Notes under the pieces: generated by a model
The model's input: only the letters and a program-made list of their open reading frames with translations
Database searches by the model: none
Told to the model about the DNA's origin: nothing
Made by a program: the position numbers and the translations under genes
NCBI GenBank assembly: GCA_028818385.1
Contig: JAPPNY010000038.1
Coordinates: 1-8,267, forward strand
Direction of reading: 5' to 3'
Source: Spirochaetaceae bacterium
Lineage (GTDB): Bacteria; Spirochaetota; Spirochaetia; SZUA-6; Bin103
DNA length: 8,267 nucleotides
Shown: positions 1-5,550 of the stretch, in pieces
Layout of the letters: every line of letters starts with the position of its first letter
Numbering within the stretch: position 1 is the first letter of the stretch

Positions 1-2
1 CA

Positions 3-368
3 GCAAAGCGGGAATCTCAGCCTTTTTCCACCACCAGATCGCGGGCACTGACAGGTATCCAGGCTCGTGCTTTCGAGGACGCCGCCGGCTTTGTCGTGAG
101 GTCCGGTTCTCGCGCGGTCAAGAGAGAAGTTCCGTCCATCCACCCGTATCTGTCACAGCAGCGGACGGAATTGCTCAAGAAAGGAGTCCTCGAAGATGTC
201 GGCGAATGCTATCGACTGTCGCAGGATTACACCTTCCCTTCGCCATCCAACGCATCCGGTGTGTTGCTGGGGCGGTCTAGCAACGGTCGCAAAGAGTGGA
301 AGGATTCCACTGGCCGCTCGTTGAAGGACATTCAGGATTCGCAGATGGCTGAGGTCGCAGAAGGGTAA
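3..368 (+). CDS. DUF4357 domain protein, C-terminal part (5' end outside window)
   Basis: The frame is open from the window edge to TAA at 366-368, so this is a 3' fragment of 121 visible codons. A GTG at 96 could serve as a start but would cut into the conserved region, so I read the frame as continuing from upstream. The visible part matches my memory of the DUF4357 domain: an A-R-A-F...GFVV..GS segment, then S-I-H-P-Y-L, R-x-E-L-L-K-K-G-V-L, a Y-x-F-x-S-P-S-x-A segment, and the signature VLLGRSSNGRKEWKD followed by G-R-S-L-K-D. DUF4357 is usually the C-terminal domain of GIY-YIG-type or restriction-associated proteins; its biochemical role is unknown to me. Any catalytic part lies upstream of the window. 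G+C here is visibly lower (63/120 for 121-240) than in the rest of the window, which would fit horizontal transfer. Domain call good; parent protein unknown. Confidence 0.7.
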   Translation, partial: AKRESQPFSTTRSRALTGIQARAFEDAAGFVVRSGSRAVKREVPSIHPYLSQQRTELLKKGVLEDVGECYRLSQDYTFPSPSNASGVLLGRSSNGRKEWKDSTGRSLKDIQDSQMAEVAEG

Positions 369-506
369 TTGAGCCGTGGTCCCTGCCGCACACTCGGCGA
401 CCTCCGTCCATCGTCTCCCAGGATCTTGCGGCGTTCGCGCAACGTCAGGACTGGCGCATGAGCGGAGACCGCAAACGGCAGCAGAAGAGCGCGATCGTCT
501 GTGCCG
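369..506. other. Intergenic stretch with a possible decayed coding frame
   Basis: These 138 bases lie between the end of the DUF4357 fragment and the convergent end of the lipoprotein gene. I see no RNA gene or clear terminator. In plus frame 2 (open from 353 to a TGA near 587) the translation of about 410-530 looks protein-like: SQDLAAFAQRQDWR, then SGDRKRQQKS and AIVCAVNLAIGD. It has no good start codon at its beginning (first ATG at 458) and no recognisable Shine-Dalgarno sequence. It then runs into arginine-rich sequence antisense to the lipoprotein gene. I read it as a possible gene remnant, not a functional gene. Confidence 0.3.
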
Positions 507-821
507 TCAATCTCGCGATCGGCGACGCCGCTTGCGGGCCGTGCCGTGGGCGGGACCGGCGATCGAGATCCACAGGCCGAACATGAATCCCAGGTTGTAC
601 CAGTTGCCGTTGTTGTGGACCTCGTACAGGTGCACGCGCTCCGAGAAGAGCGAGATCAGGAAGGTGACCGGTGCGATCACCCCGTGCCAGATGCCGAGCC
701 CGAAGCCGGCAAGCCGGCCTTCGTCGTCGGCTGAGCCGACCAGCGAATTGGGGCCGGCGGCGCAGCTAGCCAGCAACAGTGCCGTCCCAATCAAGACAAG
801 GGCGGTCACGATGCGTTTCAA
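507..821 (-). CDS. Small predicted lipoprotein of an uncharacterised conserved family
   Basis: The 104-residue product starts MKRIVTALVLIG with a basic n-region, a hydrophobic h-region and a lipobox L17-A18-S19-C20, so it is predicted to be exported and lipidated at Cys20. After a short linker comes a conserved-looking core: GLGIWHG (41-47), P51, FLISLF (54-59), then Y66-E-V-H-N-N-G-N-W-Y-N (to 76) and GFMFG. The segments at about 41-60 and 77-90 are hydrophobic enough to be membrane-embedded. I recall small bacterial hypothetical proteins with this W-H-G / I-S-L-F / Y-E-V-H-N-N-G-x-W-Y-N pattern but no assigned function. The start is TTG; it overlaps the TGA of the Nudix gene in a TTGA and has a strong Shine-Dalgarno sequence. 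The arginine-rich tail after ~92 looks unlike the core and may be replaced sequence. It is last in the minus-strand gene set. Confidence 0.75.
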   Translation of the reverse strand: MKRIVTALVLIGTALLLASCAAGPNSLVGSADDEGRLAGFGLGIWHGVIAPVTFLISLFSERVHLYEVHNNGNWYNLGFMFGLWISIAGPAHGTARKRRRRSRD

Positions 822-1396
822 TGTTCACCTCCACGCAGCGACAACAGGTGGAACGCGACGATCACCAGCGAGTGGGTGATCCGGCCGTCGCGTATGAGAG
901 CGGGGATGCTCGCGAGCGAAGCGGACTCGACCTCGATCTCCTCCTCCCCGTCGCCGCGCGGGGTCTCGACCCATTCGAGTCCCTCGGCCAGGAACATCGA
1001 GCACTCGTTGGACATGAACGCCGGGTTCGGATGGACGGCACCCAGCGGGGTCCAGCGCGTCCCGCGATAGCCGGTCTCTTCCAGCAGCTCCCGCCGCGCG
1101 GCCTCAAGCGCCGTCTCGCCCGGATCGACCACACCGCCGGGGATCTCCAACGTGGGCGCGGCGATCCCGAAGCGCCATTGGCGGATCAGGACGACCTGAT
1201 CGTCGCGGAGCAACGGGATCACGTTCACCCAGTTGCCGGTGTGGATGGCGACGACCTCCCTGCGGTCCTCGCCGGCGGCGATCTCCTGGCACTCGACGTT
1301 GAACAGCGGGTGCTCGAACGCCATCTCGCCTGCGACCCGCCGCCAGGGCCGCACGGGCGGACCGCCGTCGCCGCTCACCTTCGGCCCTTCGGGCAT
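818..1396 (-). CDS. Nudix hydrolase, ADP-ribose pyrophosphatase-like
   Basis: The 192-residue protein has a full Nudix box, G-x5-E-x7-R-E-U-x-E-E-x-G-U, running G88...E94...R102-E103-L104-L105-E106-E107-T108-G109-Y110; the glutamates bind the catalytic Mg2+. A proline (P125) lies about 15 residues after the box, the spacing associated with ADP-ribose pyrophosphatases. The N-terminal P-W-R-R, the beta-strand pattern (VVAIHTGNWVNVIPLL, VVLIRQWRFG) and the E-I-P-G-G entry into the box fit the same subgroup. Expected reaction: ADP-ribose to AMP plus ribose 5-phosphate, in the cytoplasm; the substrate is inferred. I chose ATG at 1396, 47 bases after the reductase gene. Its Shine-Dalgarno sequence is weak (GCGGGA), and in-frame GTG at 1378 or 1354 or ATG at 1324 are alternatives. 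The frame is open up to 1780, but that part is antisense-like overlap with the reductase gene. The stop overlaps the lipoprotein start. Confidence 0.9.
   Translation of the reverse strand: MPEGPKVSGDGGPPVRPWRRVAGEMAFEHPLFNVECQEIAAGEDRREVVAIHTGNWVNVIPLLRDDQVVLIRQWRFGIAAPTLEIPGGVVDPGETALEAARRELLEETGYRGTRWTPLGAVHPNPAFMSNECSMFLAEGLEWVETPRGDGEEEIEVESASLASIPALIRDGRITHSLVIVAFHLLSLRGGEH
825..832 (-). promoter_or_regulatory. Shine-Dalgarno sequence that decides the TTG start of the lipoprotein gene
   Basis: On the minus strand GGAGGTGA lies inside the last codons of the Nudix gene. GGAGG is followed by six bases and then TTG at 821-819. There is no ATG nearby in this frame, so this near-perfect anti-16S match is the main reason to accept the rare TTG start. 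The TTGA stop/start overlap suggests translational coupling. Confidence 0.75.
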
Positions 1397-1443
1397 TCCC
1401 GCGCCAGCGCCAACTGCGCCCCGTCCGCGCGCAGGACCACGCG

Positions 1444-2388
1444 TTACGGCGGGCCGAAGTGCTCGCCCCAGGACTCGGCGAGCGCCTTGCCCTCGTGGTC
1501 GAGCACCCGCCGCTCGTCGGCCGTCAGCCCCCGTACGCGGTGGGCCCAGTGCACGTTCTGCTCGATCTCCGCCTCGCTGAACATGCCGATCACGGCGATG
1601 GCCACGCCGGCTTGGTCCAGCGCCCAGCGCATCGCAGGCTCGTGGTCCACCGGCCCCCTGACGGTGAGCGCCGCAGGCGTCGGCGTTTCGTAGTGCATCT
1701 TCGTGGCGCCGCCATACACCTTCATTGCCGCGATCCCGACGTCGCGCTCGTGCGCGACCGGCAGGACCCGCCGCTCCCACCCGTAGGTGTGCTTATCGCC
1801 GTAGTTGACCGGCACCATGATCACGTCCACGTCGTGCTCGGCGAGCGCCCGTGCCGCCTGTGCGGGGTGGCTGTGGCTGGTGAAGCCGATGAAGCGCGCC
1901 ATGCCCGACCGCTTGGCTTCCTGCAGCCCGGCCAGCGCACCATCGCTGCCCAGCACCTGCTCCGCGTCGCGCGGGCCAAGGTTGTGAATGTAGGCGATGT
2001 CGACGTGATCGGTGCCCAGGTCGCGCAGTGACTGCGTCAGCGAGTCGAGCGCTTCCTGCCTGGTGTCGACCGGCGCCTTGGTGGCGACGATCACCTCGTC
2101 CCGGCGGTCGGCCAGGATCTCGCAGAGCTGCTTGTGCGCCTGGCCGTAGCCGGGGGCGGTGTCCAGGTAGGTGACGCCCAGATCGATCGCCCGGTGCAAC
2201 AGGCCGATCGCCTCGCTGTCGGAAAGACCCATGCCGCCCGGCGCACTTCCGTAGCCCAGGATCGGCACCTCCAGCTCGGTCTTGCCCAGCCGGCGCGTCG
2301 GCAGCGGCGCGGCCGCCGGCGGCCCTTCCGCGTCCAGCCGCTCCTGCGCGAGCGGCCGTTCCTGTACGAGCGTGCCCTGCTGTCCCAT
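1444..2388 (-). CDS. Aldo/keto reductase
   Basis: This 314-residue NAD(P)H-dependent (beta/alpha)8-barrel oxidoreductase carries the family tetrad: D76 and Y81 in TYLDTAPGYG, K104 in VATKAP and H135 in YIHN. The N-terminal RRLGKTELEVPILGYGS strand and the later FIGFTSHSHP, VPVNYGD and MKVYGG strands are typical. Length is normal for the superfamily. It lacks the C-terminal Cys-rich iron-sulfur segment seen in some relatives. About 30 extra residues precede the barrel; they contain an imperfect QER repeat (V8-Q-E-R and A14-Q-E-R) from a 14-base near-duplication at 2341-2354 and 2359-2372 (11/14 identical). The ATG at 2388 has a strong Shine-Dalgarno sequence. The gene lies 16 bases after the macrodomain gene and 47 before the Nudix gene, so co-transcription is likely. 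The substrate is unknown; context makes an aldehyde or sugar released in nucleotide-sugar turnover conceivable, but that is a guess. Confidence 0.92.
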   Translation of the reverse strand: MGQQGTLVQERPLAQERLDAEGPPAAAPLPTRRLGKTELEVPILGYGSAPGGMGLSDSEAIGLLHRAIDLGVTYLDTAPGYGQAHKQLCEILADRRDEVIVATKAPVDTRQEALDSLTQSLRDLGTDHVDIAYIHNLGPRDAEQVLGSDGALAGLQEAKRSGMARFIGFTSHSHPAQAARALAEHDVDVIMVPVNYGDKHTYGWERRVLPVAHERDVGIAAMKVYGGATKMHYETPTPAALTVRGPVDHEPAMRWALDQAGVAIAVIGMFSEAEIEQNVHWAHRVRGLTADERRVLDHEGKALAESWGEHFGPP

Positions 2389-2390
2389 AG

Positions 2391-2400
2391 CTTCCTCCTA
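2391..2400 (-). promoter_or_regulatory. Strong Shine-Dalgarno sequence of the aldo/keto reductase gene
   Basis: TAGGAGGAAG on the minus strand ends two bases before the ATG at 2388; the AGGAGG core is five bases from it. It sits in the 16-base gap after the macrodomain stop codon and fixes the start that includes the 30-residue N-terminal extension. Confidence 0.7.
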
Positions 2401-2404
2401 CGGC

Positions 2405-2968
2405 TCAGTCGGTTTGTGCGATCGCGTCCAGAAAGCCTTGCGCATCATCGCCCGAAAAGAAGACCAGGATCACCTGCCGCGGCTGGGCTCTGTCACCCAG
2501 GGATGATCGGATCGAACGAAAGGCGACCCGCGCCGCCGCGTCCTTGGGGTAGCCGAAGACGCCGGTGGAGATCGCCGGGAATGCGACGGTCTCCACCGGC
2601 TCCGCGCCGCCCAGCGACGCCGCCAGCGCCAGGCTGGTCCGGTAGCAGGAGGCGAGCAGTTCGGGCTCGCCCGACGTGCCGCCGTGCCAGACCGGCCCCA
2701 CCGTGTGGATCACGTAGCGCGCCGGCAGCTTCCCGGCGCCGGTGGCGACCGCCTGCCCGGTGGGCAGCCCGTCCGGCAGGTCGGTGGCGCGGATGCGCCG
2801 GCACTCGGCCAGCAGCTCGGGTCCGGCGCCGCGGTGGATGGCGCCGTCCACCCCACCCCCGCCGAGCAGCGACGAGTTGGCCGCGTTGACGATCGCGTCC
2901 ACGGCCAGTGCCGTGATGTCGCCGGTGCGCACCTTCAGCCGGCCGTCAAGCAGCGTCCGGTCTTCCAT
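2405..2968 (-). CDS. ymdB: YmdB-like macrodomain, O-acetyl-ADP-ribose deacetylase
   Basis: The 187-residue protein consists of one MacroD/YmdB-type macrodomain. It matches the E. coli YmdB pattern as I recall it: TGDIT (15-19), LAVDAIVNAAN (21-31), then S-L-L-G-G-G-G-V-D41-G-A-I-H-R, HTVGPVW (88-94), and FPAISTGVFGYP (130-141). N31 and D41 align with the proposed catalytic Asn25 and Asp35 of YmdB. Known activity of the family: hydrolysis of O-acetyl-ADP-ribose to ADP-ribose and acetate, and removal of ADP-ribose from acidic residues; YmdB also modulates RNase III in E. coli. The ATG at 2968 is preferred because the domain begins at once. The open frame reaching 3124 overlaps the divergent gene and is not domain sequence. 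No Shine-Dalgarno sequence precedes the ATG; see the leaderless promoter entry. It is the first gene of the minus-strand set, upstream of the reductase and Nudix genes. Confidence 0.93.
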   Translation of the reverse strand: MEDRTLLDGRLKVRTGDITALAVDAIVNAANSSLLGGGGVDGAIHRGAGPELLAECRRIRATDLPDGLPTGQAVATGAGKLPARYVIHTVGPVWHGGTSGEPELLASCYRTSLALAASLGGAEPVETVAFPAISTGVFGYPKDAAARVAFRSIRSSLGDRAQPRQVILVFFSGDDAQGFLDAIAQTD

Positions 2969-2975
2969 CGAAACA

Positions 2976-2981
2976 AGGCTA
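2976..2981 (-). promoter_or_regulatory. Candidate -10 element for a leaderless macrodomain transcript
   Basis: On the minus strand TAGCCT (preceded by TGT, so TGTTAGCCT resembles an extended -10) ends seven bases before the ATG at 2968. Transcription from it would start at or next to the A of the ATG. No Shine-Dalgarno sequence is present in the intervening bases, which fits a leaderless mRNA. No TTGACA-like -35 was found at 17 bases upstream. Confidence 0.4.
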
Positions 2982-2996
2982 ACACACGGCCGGCGA

Positions 2997-3025
2997 TTGA
3001 CGGTGGCCGCGGCTGATGGAATGGT
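2997..3025 (+). promoter_or_regulatory. Candidate promoter of the GH32-like / uxuA operon
   Basis: TTGACG at 2997-3002 (5/6 to the -35 consensus) is followed after 17 bases by AATGGT at 3020-3025, a weak -10. The predicted RNA start near 3032 would leave a short leader containing AAGGCGAG before the ATG at 3049. It lies in the divergent region shared with the macrodomain gene. The -10 match is poor, so confidence is low. Confidence 0.3.
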
Positions 3026-3048
3026 CGCCCGCAAGGCGAGAACGTCCC

Positions 3049-4533
3049 ATGCAGCAGTACCGGCCGATCGACATGACGCACTGGGCGCCCTTCGACGGGC
3101 GCGCCTACTTCGCGGGCGAACCATTGCGCATCGGCCCCGGCTCCCATCTGCTCGGTCACGGCGGTCTGGTCGAGGACCGGCGCGGCCTGGTGCGGCGCGT
3201 GACGCCGCCCGAGCGGCACGGCCAGATCCTGGAGCCGGACCTGCCGTGGGAGCACGACAAGACCTTCGGCCCCACGGTGCTGGCGGACGAGCGGTCCGGC
3301 ACCCTGCGCATGTGGTACGGAACCCTGCCGCCGCTGGGCGGGCGGCCCGGGAAGCTCGTCATCCCGCCGTACCTGATGCTCTACGCCGAGAGCGATGACG
3401 GCGTGACGTGGCGCAAGCCGCTCCTCGACCTGGTTCCGGATGGCGAGCACCGGCGCACCAACATCCTCTACCGCGGAGCCAACGACAACTGCAGCGCGTT
3501 CTCGGTGGTGATCGACCGCGCCGACCCCGATCCGTCGCGGCGCTACAAGATGCTGCACAAGGGCGGCAAGGATCCGTCCGGCAGGTCGGGCGAGGAGCTC
3601 GCGCTCTCCGCCGACGGGCTGCGCTGGCGTCCCTACGAGGGCAATCCGGTGATGCCGCAGCGCCACGACTGCAACCTCAACCTGCTGTACGACACCGGCC
3701 GGGGCATGTGGACGGCCTACCTGCGGCCGTACGCCTTCGGGTCCGGGATCTGGCCGGGGCAGGCGGGCGGCCGGCATGTCCATCACCGCCGCCGCGTGGC
3801 GATCGCCGAGAGCCGCGACCTCTACGCGTGGTCGAAGGTGCGGACCGTGCTGGGCCCGGGCGAGGGGGACCGCAACGAGTTCGACAGCATTGCCATCTTC
3901 CCGCACGGCGGCGTCCTGGTCGGGCTTGTCGCCACCTTCGAGGAGAACGACCGGCACGAGCAGCGCATGCAGATCGAGGTCGCCTTCTCCACCGACGGAC
4001 ACCGCTGGGAGCGGGCGACCGGAATCGAGCCGTTCCTCACGCCCACCGGCGGCGCCGGCGACTTCGACCGAGACAGCGTGGGCGTGGCGAGCGCCGGATT
4101 GGATCCGGTCCCGGCGGCGGCCGATGACGCGCCGGCGCAGGATCGCCTGCTGTTCTACACCGGCTCCCGGTGGACGCCGGGCGAGCTCGACGGCCGTACC
4201 GCCATCGGCGCGCTGCGCGTCCGGCGCGACCGCTTCGTCGAGCAGCACGCCGCCGGAGACGGCTGGCTGCTGACCCGCGAGCTGGTGCTGAACGGCTCCG
4301 AGCTGCAGGTGAACTGCCGCGCGGACGGCGAGCTGCGCGTGGAGCTGGCCGAGTATCCCGGCCAGGCGCTGCCCGGCTACGCGCTGGCCGACTGCGATCC
4401 GATCGCCGGCGACCTCGTCGCACGCACCGTCACCTGGGGCGGCAGCCCGGACCTGGGGCGCCTGCGGGGCCGTCCGGTCTATATTCGCTTCCACCTGCGC
4501 GCGGCCGGCATCTGGTCGTTCCGCGTCGCCTGA
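3049..4533 (+). CDS. GH32-like beta-propeller protein with C-terminal beta-sandwich domain
   Basis: The 494-residue protein resembles glycosyl-hydrolase-family-32-like propeller proteins common in planctomycete-type and uncultivated bacteria. Blade motifs of the form S-x-D-G-x-x-W recur: S115-DDGVTW (to 121), S187-ADGLRW, S255-RDLYAW (degenerate) and S314-TDGHRW. FGPTVL (73-78), RMWYG (87-91) and a conserved RYKML (165-169) also fit. From about 405 there is a separate domain with GWLLTRELVL, a G-E-L-R-V-E strand, LPGYALADCDPIAGD and VTWGG, ending RFHLRAAGIWSFRV; such a domain regularly closes this family. No signal peptide is visible, so the product appears cytoplasmic. Enzymatic activity and substrate are not known; glycan hydrolysis or binding is inferred. 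I chose the ATG at 3049 because AAGGCGAG (3033-3040) lies 8 bases upstream; the in-frame ATG at 3016 (505 residues) has no such site. It is followed after 21 bases by a mannonate dehydratase gene, probably in one operon. Confidence 0.8.
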   Translation: MQQYRPIDMTHWAPFDGRAYFAGEPLRIGPGSHLLGHGGLVEDRRGLVRRVTPPERHGQILEPDLPWEHDKTFGPTVLADERSGTLRMWYGTLPPLGGRPGKLVIPPYLMLYAESDDGVTWRKPLLDLVPDGEHRRTNILYRGANDNCSAFSVVIDRADPDPSRRYKMLHKGGKDPSGRSGEELALSADGLRWRPYEGNPVMPQRHDCNLNLLYDTGRGMWTAYLRPYAFGSGIWPGQAGGRHVHHRRRVAIAESRDLYAWSKVRTVLGPGEGDRNEFDSIAIFPHGGVLVGLVATFEENDRHEQRMQIEVAFSTDGHRWERATGIEPFLTPTGGAGDFDRDSVGVASAGLDPVPAAADDAPAQDRLLFYTGSRWTPGELDGRTAIGALRVRRDRFVEQHAAGDGWLLTRELVLNGSELQVNCRADGELRVELAEYPGQALPGYALADCDPIAGDLVARTVTWGGSPDLGRLRGRPVYIRFHLRAAGIWSFRVA

Positions 4534-4541
4534 CACCCGAC

Positions 4542-4550
4542 AGAGGAGGA
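4542..4550 (+). promoter_or_regulatory. Strong Shine-Dalgarno sequence of the mannonate dehydratase gene
   Basis: AGAGGAGGA lies in the 21-base gap after the propeller gene; the AGGAGG core is five bases before the ATG at 4555. It supports that start and independent strong translation of the second operon gene. Confidence 0.7.
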
Positions 4551-4554
4551 CGAC

Positions 4555-5532
4555 ATGCGGTCAGCAAACGAGATGAGGATCGCCCTGGGCCAGTTCAGCG
4601 ACCTCACCGACGAGAAGCTCGCCTTCATCAAGCAGGTCGGCGCCGACGACTTCCTGATGAACACCCCGAGCCTGCCCCGCACCGGCCGCTGGGAGCTGGC
4701 CGACCTGGTGGCGCTGCGCGAGCGCGCCGATGCCGCCGAGCTGCGGCTGATGTGCCTGGAGAACGTGCCGGTGAGCTTCTACGACAAGGCCATGCTGGGC
4801 CTGCCCGGCCGCGACGAGCAGATCGAGAACATGCAGGCGACCATCCGCAACATGGGCCGCGCCGGCATCCCTATCCTGGGCTACCACTGGATGCCGAACC
4901 AGGTATGGCGGTCGCCCGAGCGCGAGCGCCTGCGCGGCGGCGCGCTGGCCACCCGCTTCGACCTGGCCGAGCACGGGGATGCTCCCCTCACCCACGGCCT
5001 CGTCTTCGGCGAGGACGAGATGTGGGCCAACTACGAGCACTACCTGGGCGCGATCCTGCCGGTCGCCGAGGAGGCGGGCGTCACCCTGGCCCTGCACCCG
5101 GACGACCCCCCGGTGCCGTCGCTGGGCGGCGTGGCCCGCATCTTCCGCAACTTCGAAGGCTTCAAGCGCGCCATCGACACCTTCGACAGCCCCAACCACG
5201 GGCTGGACTTCTGCATGGGCTGCTGGTCGGAGATGGGGCCTGCCGGCGTAGTCGACGCCGTGCGCCACTTCGGCGGCCGGAAGCGGATCGTCTACGTCCA
5301 CTTCCGCGACGTGCAGGGCGAGGTGCCGTGCTTCAACGAGTGCTTCATCGACGAAGGCAACCAGGACACCTTCGCGGTGGTGCAGGCGCTGCACGAGGTG
5401 GGCTTCACGGGCTTCATGATCACCGACCACGTGCCGGCGATGGTGGAGGACACCGACTGGGGCCACCGCGGCCGCGCCTACGCGATCGGCTACATCCGCG
5501 CCCTCATCGACGTCGCGCGCCGCGCCGCCTGA
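4555..5532 (+). CDS. uxuA: D-mannonate dehydratase (UxuA family)
   Basis: The 325-residue TIM-barrel protein carries the UxuA metal site: H181 in LALHPDDPP, C220 in DFCMGCWSEMG, H249 in YVHFRDVQG and D291 in MITDHVP. These correspond to the His/Cys/His/Asp Mn2+ ligands of structurally known mannonate dehydratases. Further family hallmarks are GYHWMPNQVW (109-118) and F-N-E-C-F-I-D-E-G-N (260-269). Family reaction (EC 4.2.1.8): D-mannonate to 2-keto-3-deoxy-D-gluconate plus water, in glucuronate catabolism, in the cytoplasm. At 325 residues it is shorter than E. coli UxuA (about 394), like the shorter subgroup often found in non-enteric bacteria, so a related sugar acid substrate cannot be excluded. 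All ligands are intact. The start is fixed by a strong Shine-Dalgarno sequence. No uxaC, uxuB or kdgK homologue is in this window. It is the second gene of the plus-strand pair, convergent with the ABC exporter gene. Confidence 0.93.
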   Translation: MRSANEMRIALGQFSDLTDEKLAFIKQVGADDFLMNTPSLPRTGRWELADLVALRERADAAELRLMCLENVPVSFYDKAMLGLPGRDEQIENMQATIRNMGRAGIPILGYHWMPNQVWRSPERERLRGGALATRFDLAEHGDAPLTHGLVFGEDEMWANYEHYLGAILPVAEEAGVTLALHPDDPPVPSLGGVARIFRNFEGFKRAIDTFDSPNHGLDFCMGCWSEMGPAGVVDAVRHFGGRKRIVYVHFRDVQGEVPCFNECFIDEGNQDTFAVVQALHEVGFTGFMITDHVPAMVEDTDWGHRGRAYAIGYIRALIDVARRAA

Positions 5533-5550
5533 ACGTCCGGCCGGGCGCCG

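Noticed and set aside
1397..1780. N-terminal extension of the Nudix frame to 1780
   Set aside because: It overlaps the reductase gene on the same strand in another frame and reads as Arg/Gly-rich noise; the Nudix fold begins after 1396.
2341..2372. Direct repeat within the start of the reductase gene
   Set aside because: Two 14-base copies match at 11 positions and code for similar QER segments; too short and imperfect to be a repeat element, so it is noted only in the gene entry.
3016..3048. Upstream ATG at 3016 for the propeller gene
   Set aside because: No Shine-Dalgarno sequence precedes it, while AAGGCGAG is well placed for 3049; the extra 11 residues are basic and look untranslated. 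It cannot be fully excluded.
2969..3124. N-terminal extension of the macrodomain frame
   Set aside because: It has no domain similarity, crosses the start region of the divergent gene, and the E. coli homologue begins at the position equivalent to about the ATG at 2968.
2935..4536. 533-codon minus-strand open frame opposite the propeller gene
   Set aside because: It is antisense to a gene with clear domain motifs; its translation is rich in Arg, Ala, Val and His without any recognisable domain, as expected of high-GC shadow frames.
5533..5550. Terminator in the convergent gap
   Set aside because: CCGGCCGG is a loopless palindrome with no T-tract on either strand.
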